Below, piece by piece: positions 7,691-14,277 of a stretch of 14,919 nt of DNA (the stretch's first letter is position 1; the number at the start of each line of letters is the position of its first letter). The DNA is from Methanoculleus sp. UBA208 (lineage in GTDB: Archaea > Halobacteriota > Methanomicrobia > Methanomicrobiales > Methanoculleaceae), in assembly GCF_002498065.1 (NCBI RefSeq), contig NZ_DAFZ01000027.1, positions 1 to 14,919 of the forward strand, read 5' to 3'. The position numbers and the translations under genes were made by a program. The notes below the pieces were generated by a model. The model was not told the DNA's origin, searched no databases, and was given only the letters and a program-made list of their open reading frames with translations.

Positions 7691-7954
7691 TTAAACACGG
7701 ATCTCCATCTCGGCGTCCCTGGTAGCGATGAGGATATCCTTGAGAACCTTGTGCAGCACGGAGTATTCGGCTCCGGCATGCGGCAGAGCCTGAAGGCGAT
7801 GAAGGGGTTCCGAAATATCGTCGTCCACCGCTATGGAGCAATCGATGACGCCCTTGCCTTCTCGATCCTGAAGGAGCACATCGGAGATTTCGCTCTTTTC
7901 CGGCAGGAGGTCGAGAGGTTCCTGCAGTCGCCGGAGGCGCAGGGCTCCGCGTGA
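7691..7954 (+). pseudogene. hepT: HepT toxin, 3' part with the catalytic motif
   Basis: These 87 codons plus a stop continue hepT after the insertion, beginning LNTDLHLGVPGSDEDILENL. They hold the HEPN ribonuclease motif GFRNIVVHRYG (Rx4HxY), whose tyrosine is the residue AMPylated by MntA in characterised pairs. The half-gene lies in an open frame starting at ATG 7607 inside the transposon left end, which would give a 115-residue fusion with 28 transposon-encoded N-terminal residues. Whether this is expressed is unknown. Without the N-terminal helices of the four-helix HEPN fold it is unlikely to be active. Joining to 6313 restores the full toxin. Confidence 0.85.
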
Positions 7955-8188
7955 AGCCTTGAAGTCGTCCCAAAAGTACCACGTGGTTGAAGATTCACAG
8001 GGCTCTGAATGCGATTACGAGCGTTCATACCGAATTGAACGATCTCCTGCATCAAATTGCTGAAACGGCTTCCCACCGGGAGTCGCACCTTTGGTGCGAA
8101 GAACGCGAAAGAGGTTGCCGGGAAAAACCCCGGACGTCACGGCTTCACGTGAAGCAAAAGAGTGACGTTGTCCCCTTCGGAAGGTAAT
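7955..8188. other. Convergent intergenic region with three stem-loops
   Basis: This 234-bp stretch lies between the converging ends of hepT and ablB. No convincing gene is present. It holds three hairpins in series: 8083-8099 (7-bp stem, TTT loop), 8118-8133 (5-bp stem around a run of A), and 8134-8168. The last has a 7-bp outer pair (ACGTCAC with GTGACGT) enclosing a 14-bp perfect palindrome (8142-8155). On the minus strand CTCTTTTGC lies inside the third structure. They may be bidirectional terminators or a structured RNA. Confidence 0.5.
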
Positions 8189-9028
8189 CTACTCATCCAG
8201 CGTCCGGTACCACACGTTCATGCTCTCGAACCCGCCGCAGATGTTGGTGTTGTTGACGAGCGTCCCGGCCCAGGCGTACCCCGCCCGGGCGAACGTGGCG
8301 TTGATCGGGTACGAGAGCGCCCGGGCAATCGTGAAGGCGGTCTTCATCCCGGCAGCCCGCATCGCCTCCTCCATCCGGGAGAGGAGATAGATCGAGAGGT
8401 TCCGGCCCCGGAACGCCCGGTGCGTGGCGAAATCGGTCATCTCGACGTTCCCGTCCCCGGGATAGATCTCCGCCGAGGAAGCCGCGGCAATCCGGCCGTC
8501 TTCGGTGCGGACGAGGAAGTAGCGGTAGTCCCCGGCCATCGTCTCCCGCAGGTAGCCGGGATCGGCGATGGGAAACGGGTAGGTCGCAAAGACCTCGCCG
8601 TAGAGCGCGGCAAGGTCTTCGGCGTCGTCTTCCGCCGCAGGCGCACACGTCCAGCCGGGCGGCAGGTCGGCCGGGCGGGCATCACCGGCCTTCTCGCGGA
8701 CGGCCGCGAGAACCGCGGCGGTCTCGGCCGACTCCCGCCGGCGTTTTGCATCAAGGAACTTCGATGCGAAATACCCGTCCTCCCTGCCCCGGAAGAACCG
8801 GGGAACCCGCGCCTCGACGACGTAGCCCCGGGCGATGAAGAGCGAGAGGGCGGAGGCGGGCACTTTTGCGAATATCTTCGTGTAGCCCTCGGTTTCTGCG
8901 AGCGCATCGAGATCGTCGAGAATTCCGGGGAGGTCGGCGGGAGAGAGGTGCATCACGTAGATGCGGTCGCTCACCCGCCCGTGCTGGACGAGGGTACCGC
9001 CGATCGTCGTGACGGTATCAGGACTCAT
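8189..9028 (-). CDS. ablB: Beta-lysine N-acetyltransferase
   Basis: AblB acetylates the epsilon-amino group of beta-lysine with acetyl-CoA, giving N-epsilon-acetyl-beta-lysine, a compatible solute used by methanogens at high salt. The 279-residue protein has an AblB-type N-terminal domain (GGTLVQHGRVSDRIYVMHL, 10-28) and a C-terminal GNAT acetyltransferase domain (about 127-275). The acetyl-CoA loop is in HRAFRGRNLSIYLL (203-216), and TDFATH precedes it. The ATG at 9028 overlaps the ablA stop by 11 bp. GGAG is only about 2 nt before the ATG, so initiation probably relies on coupling to ablA translation. If the ablA frameshift is real, that coupling and operon output would be affected. The identification rests on the protein pattern and the ablA neighbour. 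Confidence 0.92.
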   Translation of the reverse strand: MSPDTVTTIGGTLVQHGRVSDRIYVMHLSPADLPGILDDLDALAETEGYTKIFAKVPASALSLFIARGYVVEARVPRFFRGREDGYFASKFLDAKRRRESAETAAVLAAVREKAGDARPADLPPGWTCAPAAEDDAEDLAALYGEVFATYPFPIADPGYLRETMAGDYRYFLVRTEDGRIAAASSAEIYPGDGNVEMTDFATHRAFRGRNLSIYLLSRMEEAMRAAGMKTAFTIARALSYPINATFARAGYAWAGTLVNNTNICGGFESMNVWYRTLDE

Positions 9029-10330
9029 TTCTCCGCTCGAACCGCTCGGTGTTCTCCGGGACGAGCGCTGTCGTCGGGTCCTCGTCGGAGAGGAGTTTGA
9101 CGATCCCGACCGCTTTGGACTCGTCCGCGCCCTCGAGCTTCAGGTACTGGCTGCAGGTCGCGCACTTGCGATCGCACCAGACCGGTTCGTAGGAGTCGGG
9201 CTCCCGGTAGGTGGTGATCACCCCTTCGAAGTTGCGCAGCACCACCCGGTTCGTGGACCAGGAGATGAGGTACTGGGGCATCACCGGGATCTTCCCCCCG
9301 CCGCCGGGGGCGTCGATGACGTAGGTCGGGACCGCGAACCCGCTGGTGTGCCCGATGAGGTTCTCGATGATCTCGATCCCCTTCGAGACCGGGGTGCGGA
9401 AATGGGCGAGCCCCTCGGAGAGGTCGCACTGGTAGAGGTAGTAGGGGCGGACCCGGTTCCTGACGAGTTTGTGCACCAGGGTCTTCATGATCCGGGGGCA
9501 GTCGTTCACCCCCGCAAGCAGGACGGTCTGGTTGCCGAGCGGTATGCCGGCGTCGGCAAGCCTTGCGAGCGCCTTCTGCGAGGATGCCGTGATCTCCGCC
9601 GGGTGGTTGAAGTGGGTGTTCACCCAGAGCGGGTGGTGGCGGGCGAGCATCGCGCAGAGCTCCTCCGTAACCCGGTAGGGGAGGACGACCGGAGTCCGGG
9701 TGCCGATCCGGACCACCTCGACGTGCTCGATGTCGTCGAGTTCGGTCAGGATCCAGTCGAGGCGGTCGTCGGGGAGCATGAACGGGTCGCCCCGGAGAGG
9801 AGGACGTCCCGGATCTGGGGGTTCTCCCGGATGTAGTCGAGGCTCTCGATGACCTCGGCCTCTGAGGGGATGGAGTCGACGTCCCCGACCTTCCGCTTCC
9901 TGGTGCAGTGCCGGCAGTACATGGCGCAGACGTTGCTGACCAGGAAAAGCACCCGGTCGGGGTAGCGGTGGGTGATGCAGGGGGCGGGGTGGTCGGCGTC
10001 CTCGGCAAGCGGGTCCTCCATGTCGTCGGGCTCGACCTGCAGCTCCGCCGGAGACGGGAAGCACTGCATGAAGATCGGGTCGTTCCAGATATCCTTCGCG
10101 TCGATGAGCGAGAGGTAGTACGGGGTTATCCGCAGGGGGAACCGGTTCGCGGTCTCCTCCAGCGCTTTCCGTTCGTCTTCTCCGAACGATATGCCGAGCA
10201 GCCGCTCAAACGTGGATATATCGGTGATCGCGTGACGCACCTGCCACTTCCAGTCGCGCCACACTTCGACGGCGGTGCCTGCGTCGATCCTCTTTGCTAT
10301 CTTCTGTTGATTGTTTGATAAAGCGGTCAT
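9018..10330 (-). pseudogene. ablA: Lysine 2,3-aminomutase with a one-base frameshift
   Basis: AblA is a radical-SAM, PLP-dependent enzyme that converts L-lysine to L-beta-lysine. From ATG 10330 the first frame reads MTALSNNQQKIAKRID through the radical-SAM cysteines C135, C139 and C142 (CAMYCRHC) to DVLLSG at residue 180, then goes out of frame. The family sequence resumes as DPFMLPDDRLDWILTELD in another frame and runs to 9018. It includes the PLP-lysine motif PGGGGK and a C-terminal cysteine cluster (CDRKCATC). The break is a C4 run on the plus strand (9790-9793): one extra base (a run of five) would restore LSGGDPFML, the SAM-binding motif. The repaired protein would be 437 residues, normal for the family. 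Everything else is intact, so this is a recent mutation, a phase variant or a homopolymer sequencing error. GGAGGAG lies 6 nt before the ATG. Confidence 0.88.
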
Positions 10331-10336
10331 TTGAAG

Positions 10337-10374
10337 CTCCTCCGGTTCACAACTGTACCGCCAACCATATATAA
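10337..10374 (-). promoter_or_regulatory. ablAB promoter and Shine-Dalgarno
   Basis: On the minus strand TTATATAT (10374-10367) is a strong archaeal TATA box. A transcript starting about 26 nt downstream, near 10344, would have a leader of roughly 14 nt carrying GGAGGAG (10343-10337), 6 nt before the ablA ATG. The start site is estimated from the usual TATA spacing. Salt induction is known for abl genes in other methanogens, but no specific operator is visible. Confidence 0.55.
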
Positions 10375-10465
10375 CAGGATCGATCTCCCCTAAAAGAGCC
10401 CGGAAATCGAAACTGAGGCATAGGAAACGGGATCACCAGATAAAGCACCATACGCCGGAAGGGGT

Positions 10466-11602
10466 TCAGTCCTGCCCTTCCCCGCGCTTTAAGAGCATCA
10501 TGCTCGTGAAGATCCCTGAAAAAACGACCTGCATCCCGGCGAGGAAGAGGGCCAGCGCCCAGACGGCGTTTGCGATCTGGAAGAGCGGGCCGAACCCTGT
10601 GGCGGCCCAGTCCCGGAGGATGCCGAGCCCGACGAGGCCGCCGCCGGCCATCAGCAGGATGCCGGCGAGGAGTTCCCGCTCGAGGTTGTGGTAGTTCATG
10701 AGCCGGGAGACGAACGGTCCCGCCTCGCCGTAGCCCTGGACGGCCGAGTAGACGGCGATGTTGACCCCGGCAACGAGCGCCTGGATCCCGCCGATGAAGA
10801 AGAGGGCGGCGAGGATGAAGGAGTGGATGAACGAGGTCTCGACCTCTCCCCGCAGGGCAAAGATGATCATCAGGAAGAAGCCGAAGACCGTGAAGATCAG
10901 TCCCGGAACGGTGATGAAGGGGATCGGCCGGTAGAGGAGCATGAACCGGACGTGCCGCCAGCCGTCGGAGAAACTCTGCAGGTTCGAGGGCGCGACCCGC
11001 GGGTAATAGGTGATCGGGACTTCTTCAATCCGGAGCCCGGCTTTCGCCGCCTCGATGATCATCTCGCTTGCAAACTCCATCCCCCCGGTCTTGAGGTTCA
11101 TCCGCCCGAGCGCCTCACGCCGGAACGCCCGGAGGCCCGTGTGCGCATCCGATATCCGGATGCCAAACACCCGGTTGAGGAGCCAGGTTAAGAGGGGGTT
11201 GCCCACGTACTGGTGGAGGAGGGGCATCGCTCCCGGCCGGATCTCCCCCCGGAGCCGGGAGCCGAGGGCCATGTCGGCGCCGGCGTCGAGCCGGGCGAGG
11301 AGCTTGGGGATCTCCAGGAAGTCGTAGGTGTTGTCCGCATCCCCGATGACGATGTACTCCCCCCGGGCGCACGCGAGCCCGGCGAGGTAGGCGTTCCCGT
11401 AGCCGCGCTTCTTCGGCCGGACGACCGTGGCCCCGAGGTCCCGGGCGATCGTTGCCGTCCGGTCGTCGGAGGAGTCGGCGATGATGATCTCGCCGTCGAT
11501 CGAGAGATCGGCAAAGACCGTCCGGATCTTTCCGATGCACTCGCCGATGGTGGCTTCTTCGTTGAGGGCCGGGAGGACGACGGAGAGGGCGGGGGTATTC
11601 AT
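10466..11602 (-). CDS. Family 2 glycosyltransferase, DPM1-like, membrane-anchored
   Basis: This 378-residue protein has an N-terminal GT-A domain (about 6-220) similar to dolichol-phosphate mannose/glucose synthases. It shows SVVLPALNEEATIG (7-20), the metal-binding DxD at D88-D90 (IGDADNTYD) and the conserved segment SDAHTGLRAF (151-160). About four hydrophobic helices follow (near 228-249, 260-285, 311-328 and 341-370), so the enzyme is anchored in the cytoplasmic membrane with its active site inside. It probably moves a sugar from a nucleotide donor to a polyprenyl phosphate for glycoprotein or surface glycan assembly; donor and acceptor cannot be read from sequence. There is no Shine-Dalgarno before ATG 11602, and TATA-like CTCTATA lies about 30 nt upstream, suggesting a nearly leaderless mRNA. 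A sugar-nucleotide dehydrogenase starts at 14637, but the two are not in one operon. Confidence 0.88.
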   Translation of the reverse strand: MNTPALSVVLPALNEEATIGECIGKIRTVFADLSIDGEIIIADSSDDRTATIARDLGATVVRPKKRGYGNAYLAGLACARGEYIVIGDADNTYDFLEIPKLLARLDAGADMALGSRLRGEIRPGAMPLLHQYVGNPLLTWLLNRVFGIRISDAHTGLRAFRREALGRMNLKTGGMEFASEMIIEAAKAGLRIEEVPITYYPRVAPSNLQSFSDGWRHVRFMLLYRPIPFITVPGLIFTVFGFFLMIIFALRGEVETSFIHSFILAALFFIGGIQALVAGVNIAVYSAVQGYGEAGPFVSRLMNYHNLERELLAGILLMAGGGLVGLGILRDWAATGFGPLFQIANAVWALALFLAGMQVVFSGIFTSMMLLKRGEGQD

Positions 11603-11630
11603 TTTCTGGAATAGTATCGGGCTCTTGGGG

Positions 11631-11637
11631 TATAGAG
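11631..11637 (-). promoter_or_regulatory. TATA-like box of the glycosyltransferase gene
   Basis: CTCTATA on the minus strand lies 29-35 nt before ATG 11602, the spacing expected for a transcript starting at or just before the start codon. No ribosome-binding site is present. The rest of 11603-11818 shows no gene. Confidence 0.35.
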
Positions 11638-11818
11638 TGTATCGATTGGCGTGCGGGGTTCGGGGGCCGGCGTCCTTCGTCTTCCGGTAGCTTTCGACCG
11701 ATGCTGTGGATCCATCATGAAAATGATAATCTCCGGCTATAACTCCCCGCGAAGAGCGTTTGAGAGAGACATGAGCGGGAGACAGGCCGCGCCCGTTCCA
11801 TAAGAGTGGTCGTTCGAT

Positions 11819-11827
11819 ACCTTTATC
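11819..11827 (+). promoter_or_regulatory. TATA-like box of the NTase/HEPN operon
   Basis: ACCTTTATC-like sequence lies 25-33 nt upstream of ATG 11852. There is no Shine-Dalgarno before that ATG, so the transcript is probably leaderless. This is a pattern-based inference. Confidence 0.4.
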
Positions 11828-11851
11828 GCGCCAACGGGGCGATCAATCAGT

Positions 11852-12235
11852 ATGGCTGCCCCCGGCACCGCACGTGAGCACAAACTGCGACTTAAAACCG
11901 AGCTGGAGAGGTTCGTCGACCGCTGGAGCCGGGACCCCTCGATCAGGAAGATAATTCTCTTCGGTTCGGCTGCCCGGGGCGATGTCCGTTGCGACAGCGA
12001 TCTCGATCTCGTCGTTGTTCAGGAGACAGATAAGAAGTTTTTATCACGTCTTGAGCCGTTTTATCGCGATGCTCGTATCGCCATGGATATTCTGGTGTAT
12101 ACCCCGGACGAGTTCGCTGCCATGCAGGAAGGGATTTTTCTTAAGAATGCGTTACAGGACGGTGTTGTACTCTATGAAGCAGGAGCCCGAAAAAGAAGGA
12201 ACCCGATGGCTGAAACAGGCAGAACGCGACCTTGA
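11852..12235 (+). CDS. Nucleotidyltransferase-domain protein (putative antitoxin of a HEPN pair)
   Basis: This is a 127-residue minimal nucleotidyltransferase. LFGSAARGD (36-44) holds the Gly-Ser motif, and SDLDLVVV (49-56) supplies the paired metal-binding aspartates D50 and D52. A third acidic residue, D79, is in MDILVYTPDEF. Unlike mntA at 5738 the active-site motifs are complete. MNT-HEPN pairs act as toxin-antitoxin or related defence modules, with the MNT protein thought to modify or neutralise the HEPN ribonuclease; for this pair that is an inference. Its 3' end overlaps the HEPN gene by 62 bp in another frame, so the last 20 residues (EAGARKRRNP onwards) are a low-complexity basic tail shaped by the overlap. 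The start is the ATG about 28 nt after a TATA-like box. Confidence 0.85.
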   Translation: MAAPGTAREHKLRLKTELERFVDRWSRDPSIRKIILFGSAARGDVRCDSDLDLVVVQETDKKFLSRLEPFYRDARIAMDILVYTPDEFAAMQEGIFLKNALQDGVVLYEAGARKRRNPMAETGRTRP

Positions 12236-12578
12236 CGATGCAGAGTATGCTTTTGCCGGCGAGAGGTACAACCTGACCTGCTTCCTGGCCCAGCAGGCTG
12301 CAGAGAAGGCCATCAAGGCATACCTCTATCTCTCCGGAGAGGAGAGAGTGCTCGGCCATTCCGTCGCGGACCTCCTTAACAGGGCCTCCTCACTCAACAG
12401 CGCCTTCGGCACCATCTCGCGGGCAAGGACACTCGACCTCTATTATATCCCAACCCGCTATCCGAACGGGATTCCGGGAGGCCTGCCGTACGAGGCGTTC
12501 GATCGGGAGGAAGGCGAGAAGGCCCTGGCTCTCGCTACCCCCGTCATCGACCTCGTCAAGGAGATGTTCTCGGGCTAG
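12174..12578 (+). CDS. HEPN-domain protein (putative toxin partner)
   Basis: This 134-residue protein begins MKQEPEKEGTRWLKQAERDL and fits the HEPN family: WLKQAERDLDDAEYAF (12-27), the helix CFLAQQAAEKAIKAYL (36-51), GHSVADLL (61-68) and the typical YIPTRYPNG (91-99). HEPN proteins are often RNases. The canonical Rx4-6H motif is not obvious here, so enzymatic activity is uncertain; in this subfamily the pair is often of unproven function. The ATG at 12174 is the only in-frame start that gives a full domain. It lies inside the 3' end of the nucleotidyltransferase gene (62-bp overlap), which implies translational coupling and a fixed partnership. No frameshift or insertion is visible, so this is the only undamaged toxin-antitoxin-like pair in the window. 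Confidence 0.85.
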   Translation: MKQEPEKEGTRWLKQAERDLDDAEYAFAGERYNLTCFLAQQAAEKAIKAYLYLSGEERVLGHSVADLLNRASSLNSAFGTISRARTLDLYYIPTRYPNGIPGGLPYEAFDREEGEKALALATPVIDLVKEMFSG

Positions 12579-12670
12579 TGCCGTGCCGGGCGGTGCTGGG
12601 ATATGGATCGGCAGCCCGGAGTTGCGCCCTTAGTCCCGTGGCCTCGTGCAGGAGACGAACCGCGGAACCC

Positions 12671-12706
12671 CTATATAGTGTCATAGATAACTCTCCAGTG
12701 GAGGGG
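12671..12706 (+). promoter_or_regulatory. hicBA promoter and ribosome-binding site
   Basis: CTATATAG (12671-12678) is a good TATA box. A transcript starting about 26 nt downstream, near 12700, would place GGAGGGG (12700-12706) at its very 5' end, 5 nt before a CTG codon at 12712 in the hicB frame. The ribosome-binding site points to that CTG, not to the first in-frame ATG at 12745. Confidence 0.5.
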
Positions 12707-12711
12707 ATCAA

Positions 12712-12951
12712 CTGTCAGATACTCGTCTCCGCTACACGGTCCTTATGGAGCAGAATGAGGAGGGAGGGTATACCGTAACGGTGCCGTCCCTCCCGGGGTG
12801 CATCAGCGAGGGGTCTACCTGGGAAGAGGCGCTGGCACACGTCGAGGAGGCGATCGCGGGGTATATCGAGGTAGCCAGGAAACTCGGCAAACCCATTCCG
12901 GTTGAAGTATCCGTACCCGTCAACTACCCCCGACTGAAGTCGGGGGCATGA
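12712..12951 (+). CDS. hicB: HicB-like antitoxin, 3' end replaced by a TnpB element
   Basis: HicB antitoxins bind and inhibit the HicA mRNA interferase. The reading frame gives RYTVLMEQNEEGGYTVTVPS, then LPGCISEGSTWEEAL, then HVEEAIAGYIEV, the single-domain HicB fold (partial RNase H-like). The ATG at 12745 would remove the first beta strand (RYTVL). The in-frame CTG at 12712 has GGAGGGG 5 nt upstream and gives SDTRLRYTVLMEQ, so it is the likelier start; it may be a non-canonical start or a mutated ATG. Hic sequence ends at codon 12916-12918. The frame then reads ten transposon-encoded residues (VNYPRLKSGA) to a stop at 12949-12951. The original ending probably was LNTSNAGT with its stop overlapping hicA. 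The core fold is intact, so the antitoxin may still work. Confidence 0.8.
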   Translation: MSDTRLRYTVLMEQNEEGGYTVTVPSLPGCISEGSTWEEALAHVEEAIAGYIEVARKLGKPIPVEVSVPVNYPRLKSGA

Positions 12952-13050
12952 TCCCATAGGCGGCACCATGCTCTTTACAGGCTTGCGATTCCACCTCTCC
13001 CCCGGTGTCGGGGGAGCAGACCGCAATAGGCCGGTTGACAGCGGCCCTGG
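12919..13050 (-). ncRNA. Predicted TnpB guide RNA (omega/reRNA) of element 2
   Basis: The 3' end of this tnpB and the right end form two strong hairpins: 12997-13016 (8-bp stem, GTGT loop) and 12927-12946 (8-bp stem). By analogy with characterised TnpB systems an RNA from here would end in a guide copied from hicB, beginning at 12918 and reading GGGTACGGATACTTC on the minus strand. The 5' end is a guess. Confidence 0.35.
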
Positions 13051-14131
13051 CGGCGATGTTCTTCGCCGCGTTGAGGTCGGCGTTCTCGGTATGCCCGCAG
13101 GCGCGGCAGCGAAACGCTGCCTGGGTCGGCCGGTTATCGGGGTGGACGAACCCGCAGACGCTGCACTGCTGGCTCGTATACGCCCCATCGATCACCTGCA
13201 CCCGGACCCCTGCCCGGCGGGCCTTGTACTCGATGGAGGATCGGAGCTGATGAAACGCCCACTTATGGTGTCGTTCGCGCTGGCCCTTCGTAACCGTGGT
13301 CCGCAGGAGAATGCCCTTGAGGTCTTCGAGAGCAATCCCCCGCTTTGTGCCTTCTGCCGCGCAAACGATTCTTTTGCTGATGGCGTGGTTGGTATCGGTC
13401 TTGAACCGGCGCTCTCTGCCGGCGATCTGCTGTAGTTTCCGTTTGGCCGATTTGGTGCCGGTCTTCTGGAGAACCCCCTTGAGTCTGCCGTACCGCTTCC
13501 GCACCTTCTCGGTGGCCTCGCTGGAGAAGGTTGCTCCGTCGCTCGTGGTGGCGATCGTCACCACCCCGAGATCGACCCCGAGGTACTCGGAAGGTTCGGC
13601 AGGATCGATGTCGGGAGTCTCCACGGTCGCGTAGAGCCAGAAGGCTCCGTCCCGGTAGACGAGGTCGGTCTGCCTGACGGTCGCGACCGCCGGGAAGTGA
13701 TCGGGCTTGCTGTACCAGAGTTTGATCCGGCCGTCCAGCGTCCAGATGCTCACCCTACTCTGCCCGATGGAGAGCACCCGGGCATCGTAGCAGATGGCCC
13801 CGTGCTCCCGGAACGAGAGCTTGGTGAAGATCTTCAAGGGTTTGCCGAGAACGGCAAGCACCTTGTTCTGCTCCTTGATCGCTTCCCGGGTGCTCCGGTA
13901 ACTCCCGGCAACCTTGCGGATGGCGAGCTGGGCCATCTGCGCCGAGAGCCCGAAGGTCTCCCGGACGTGGCGGTACAGCCGGTTCTGCAGACCGATGTTG
14001 GAGAACTGACGTTCAGAAAAGGCAACCGGCGAAACCGCGTTGCAGGCGGCATTGTACCGCTCCATTGTGGCGAACAGCATCTGCCGTTCGGCGGGAGACG
14101 CAACCAACCGCAACTTCGTCACCGATTGCAT
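12920..14131 (-). CDS. tnpB: TnpB RNA-guided nuclease, IS605 OrfB family (element 2)
   Basis: This is a second TnpB, clearly different in sequence from the one at 6319. In the longest reading (418 residues from a GTG at 14176) the RuvC acidic residues are D202 in GVDLG, E284 in ALEDLKG and D367 in ADLNAAKNI. Zinc-ribbon cysteines are C338, C341, C357 and C360. All catalytic residues are present, so the nuclease appears intact. I prefer the ATG at 14131 (403 residues, MQSVTKLRLVASP), which fits the usual beta-strand opening; ATG 14161 is also possible. No Shine-Dalgarno is visible at any of them. The C-terminal PPTSVGGS is encoded by the right-end hairpin and the stop TGA lies in the terminal TTGAC. 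It is antisense to hicBA. Confidence 0.92.
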   Translation of the reverse strand: MQSVTKLRLVASPAERQMLFATMERYNAACNAVSPVAFSERQFSNIGLQNRLYRHVRETFGLSAQMAQLAIRKVAGSYRSTREAIKEQNKVLAVLGKPLKIFTKLSFREHGAICYDARVLSIGQSRVSIWTLDGRIKLWYSKPDHFPAVATVRQTDLVYRDGAFWLYATVETPDIDPAEPSEYLGVDLGVVTIATTSDGATFSSEATEKVRKRYGRLKGVLQKTGTKSAKRKLQQIAGRERRFKTDTNHAISKRIVCAAEGTKRGIALEDLKGILLRTTVTKGQRERHHKWAFHQLRSSIEYKARRAGVRVQVIDGAYTSQQCSVCGFVHPDNRPTQAAFRCRACGHTENADLNAAKNIAARAAVNRPIAVCSPDTGGEVESQACKEHGAAYGIMPPTSVGGS

Positions 14132-14277
14132 ACACTGTTTCGATGGACGCTCGCCCGGCATAAAGAATACCCGCACGGGGCGAAAGTGTATTGTGATATG
14201 CGAAGGGCCGATTCCTCCCCCGACTCAAGTCGGGGGGCTCTTCGGCCCACGATCCTGAATACCAGCAACGCGGGGAC

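Larger units (their letters stand above)
12919..14254 (-). mobile_element. TnpB-only IS200/IS605-type element splitting hicBA
   Basis: This element is about 1336 bp and carries tnpB without tnpA. Its right end, on the minus strand, has an 8-bp hairpin (12927-12934 with 12939-12946, four-base loop) and then TAGTTGAC at the hicB junction. The left end has an inner 8-bp hairpin (14217-14224 with 14229-14236) inside an outer 7-bp pair (14205-14211 with 14242-14248). Setting the left boundary at 14254 leaves the minus-strand flank TTCAG and restores hicB in frame with an ATGA overlap onto hicA. The right boundary is well supported by the structure; the left is fixed mainly by the reading-frame argument and could be off by a few bases. 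Confidence 0.7.

Noticed and set aside
7987..8187. Possible 66-residue gene between hepT and ablB
   Set aside because: No ribosome-binding site or recognisable motif, and it runs through the stem-loops. Chance opening is more likely.
8162..9100. 312-codon plus-strand frame opposite ablB
   Set aside because: It is antisense shadow of ablB with no recognisable motif; ablB has a complete GNAT domain and operon context.
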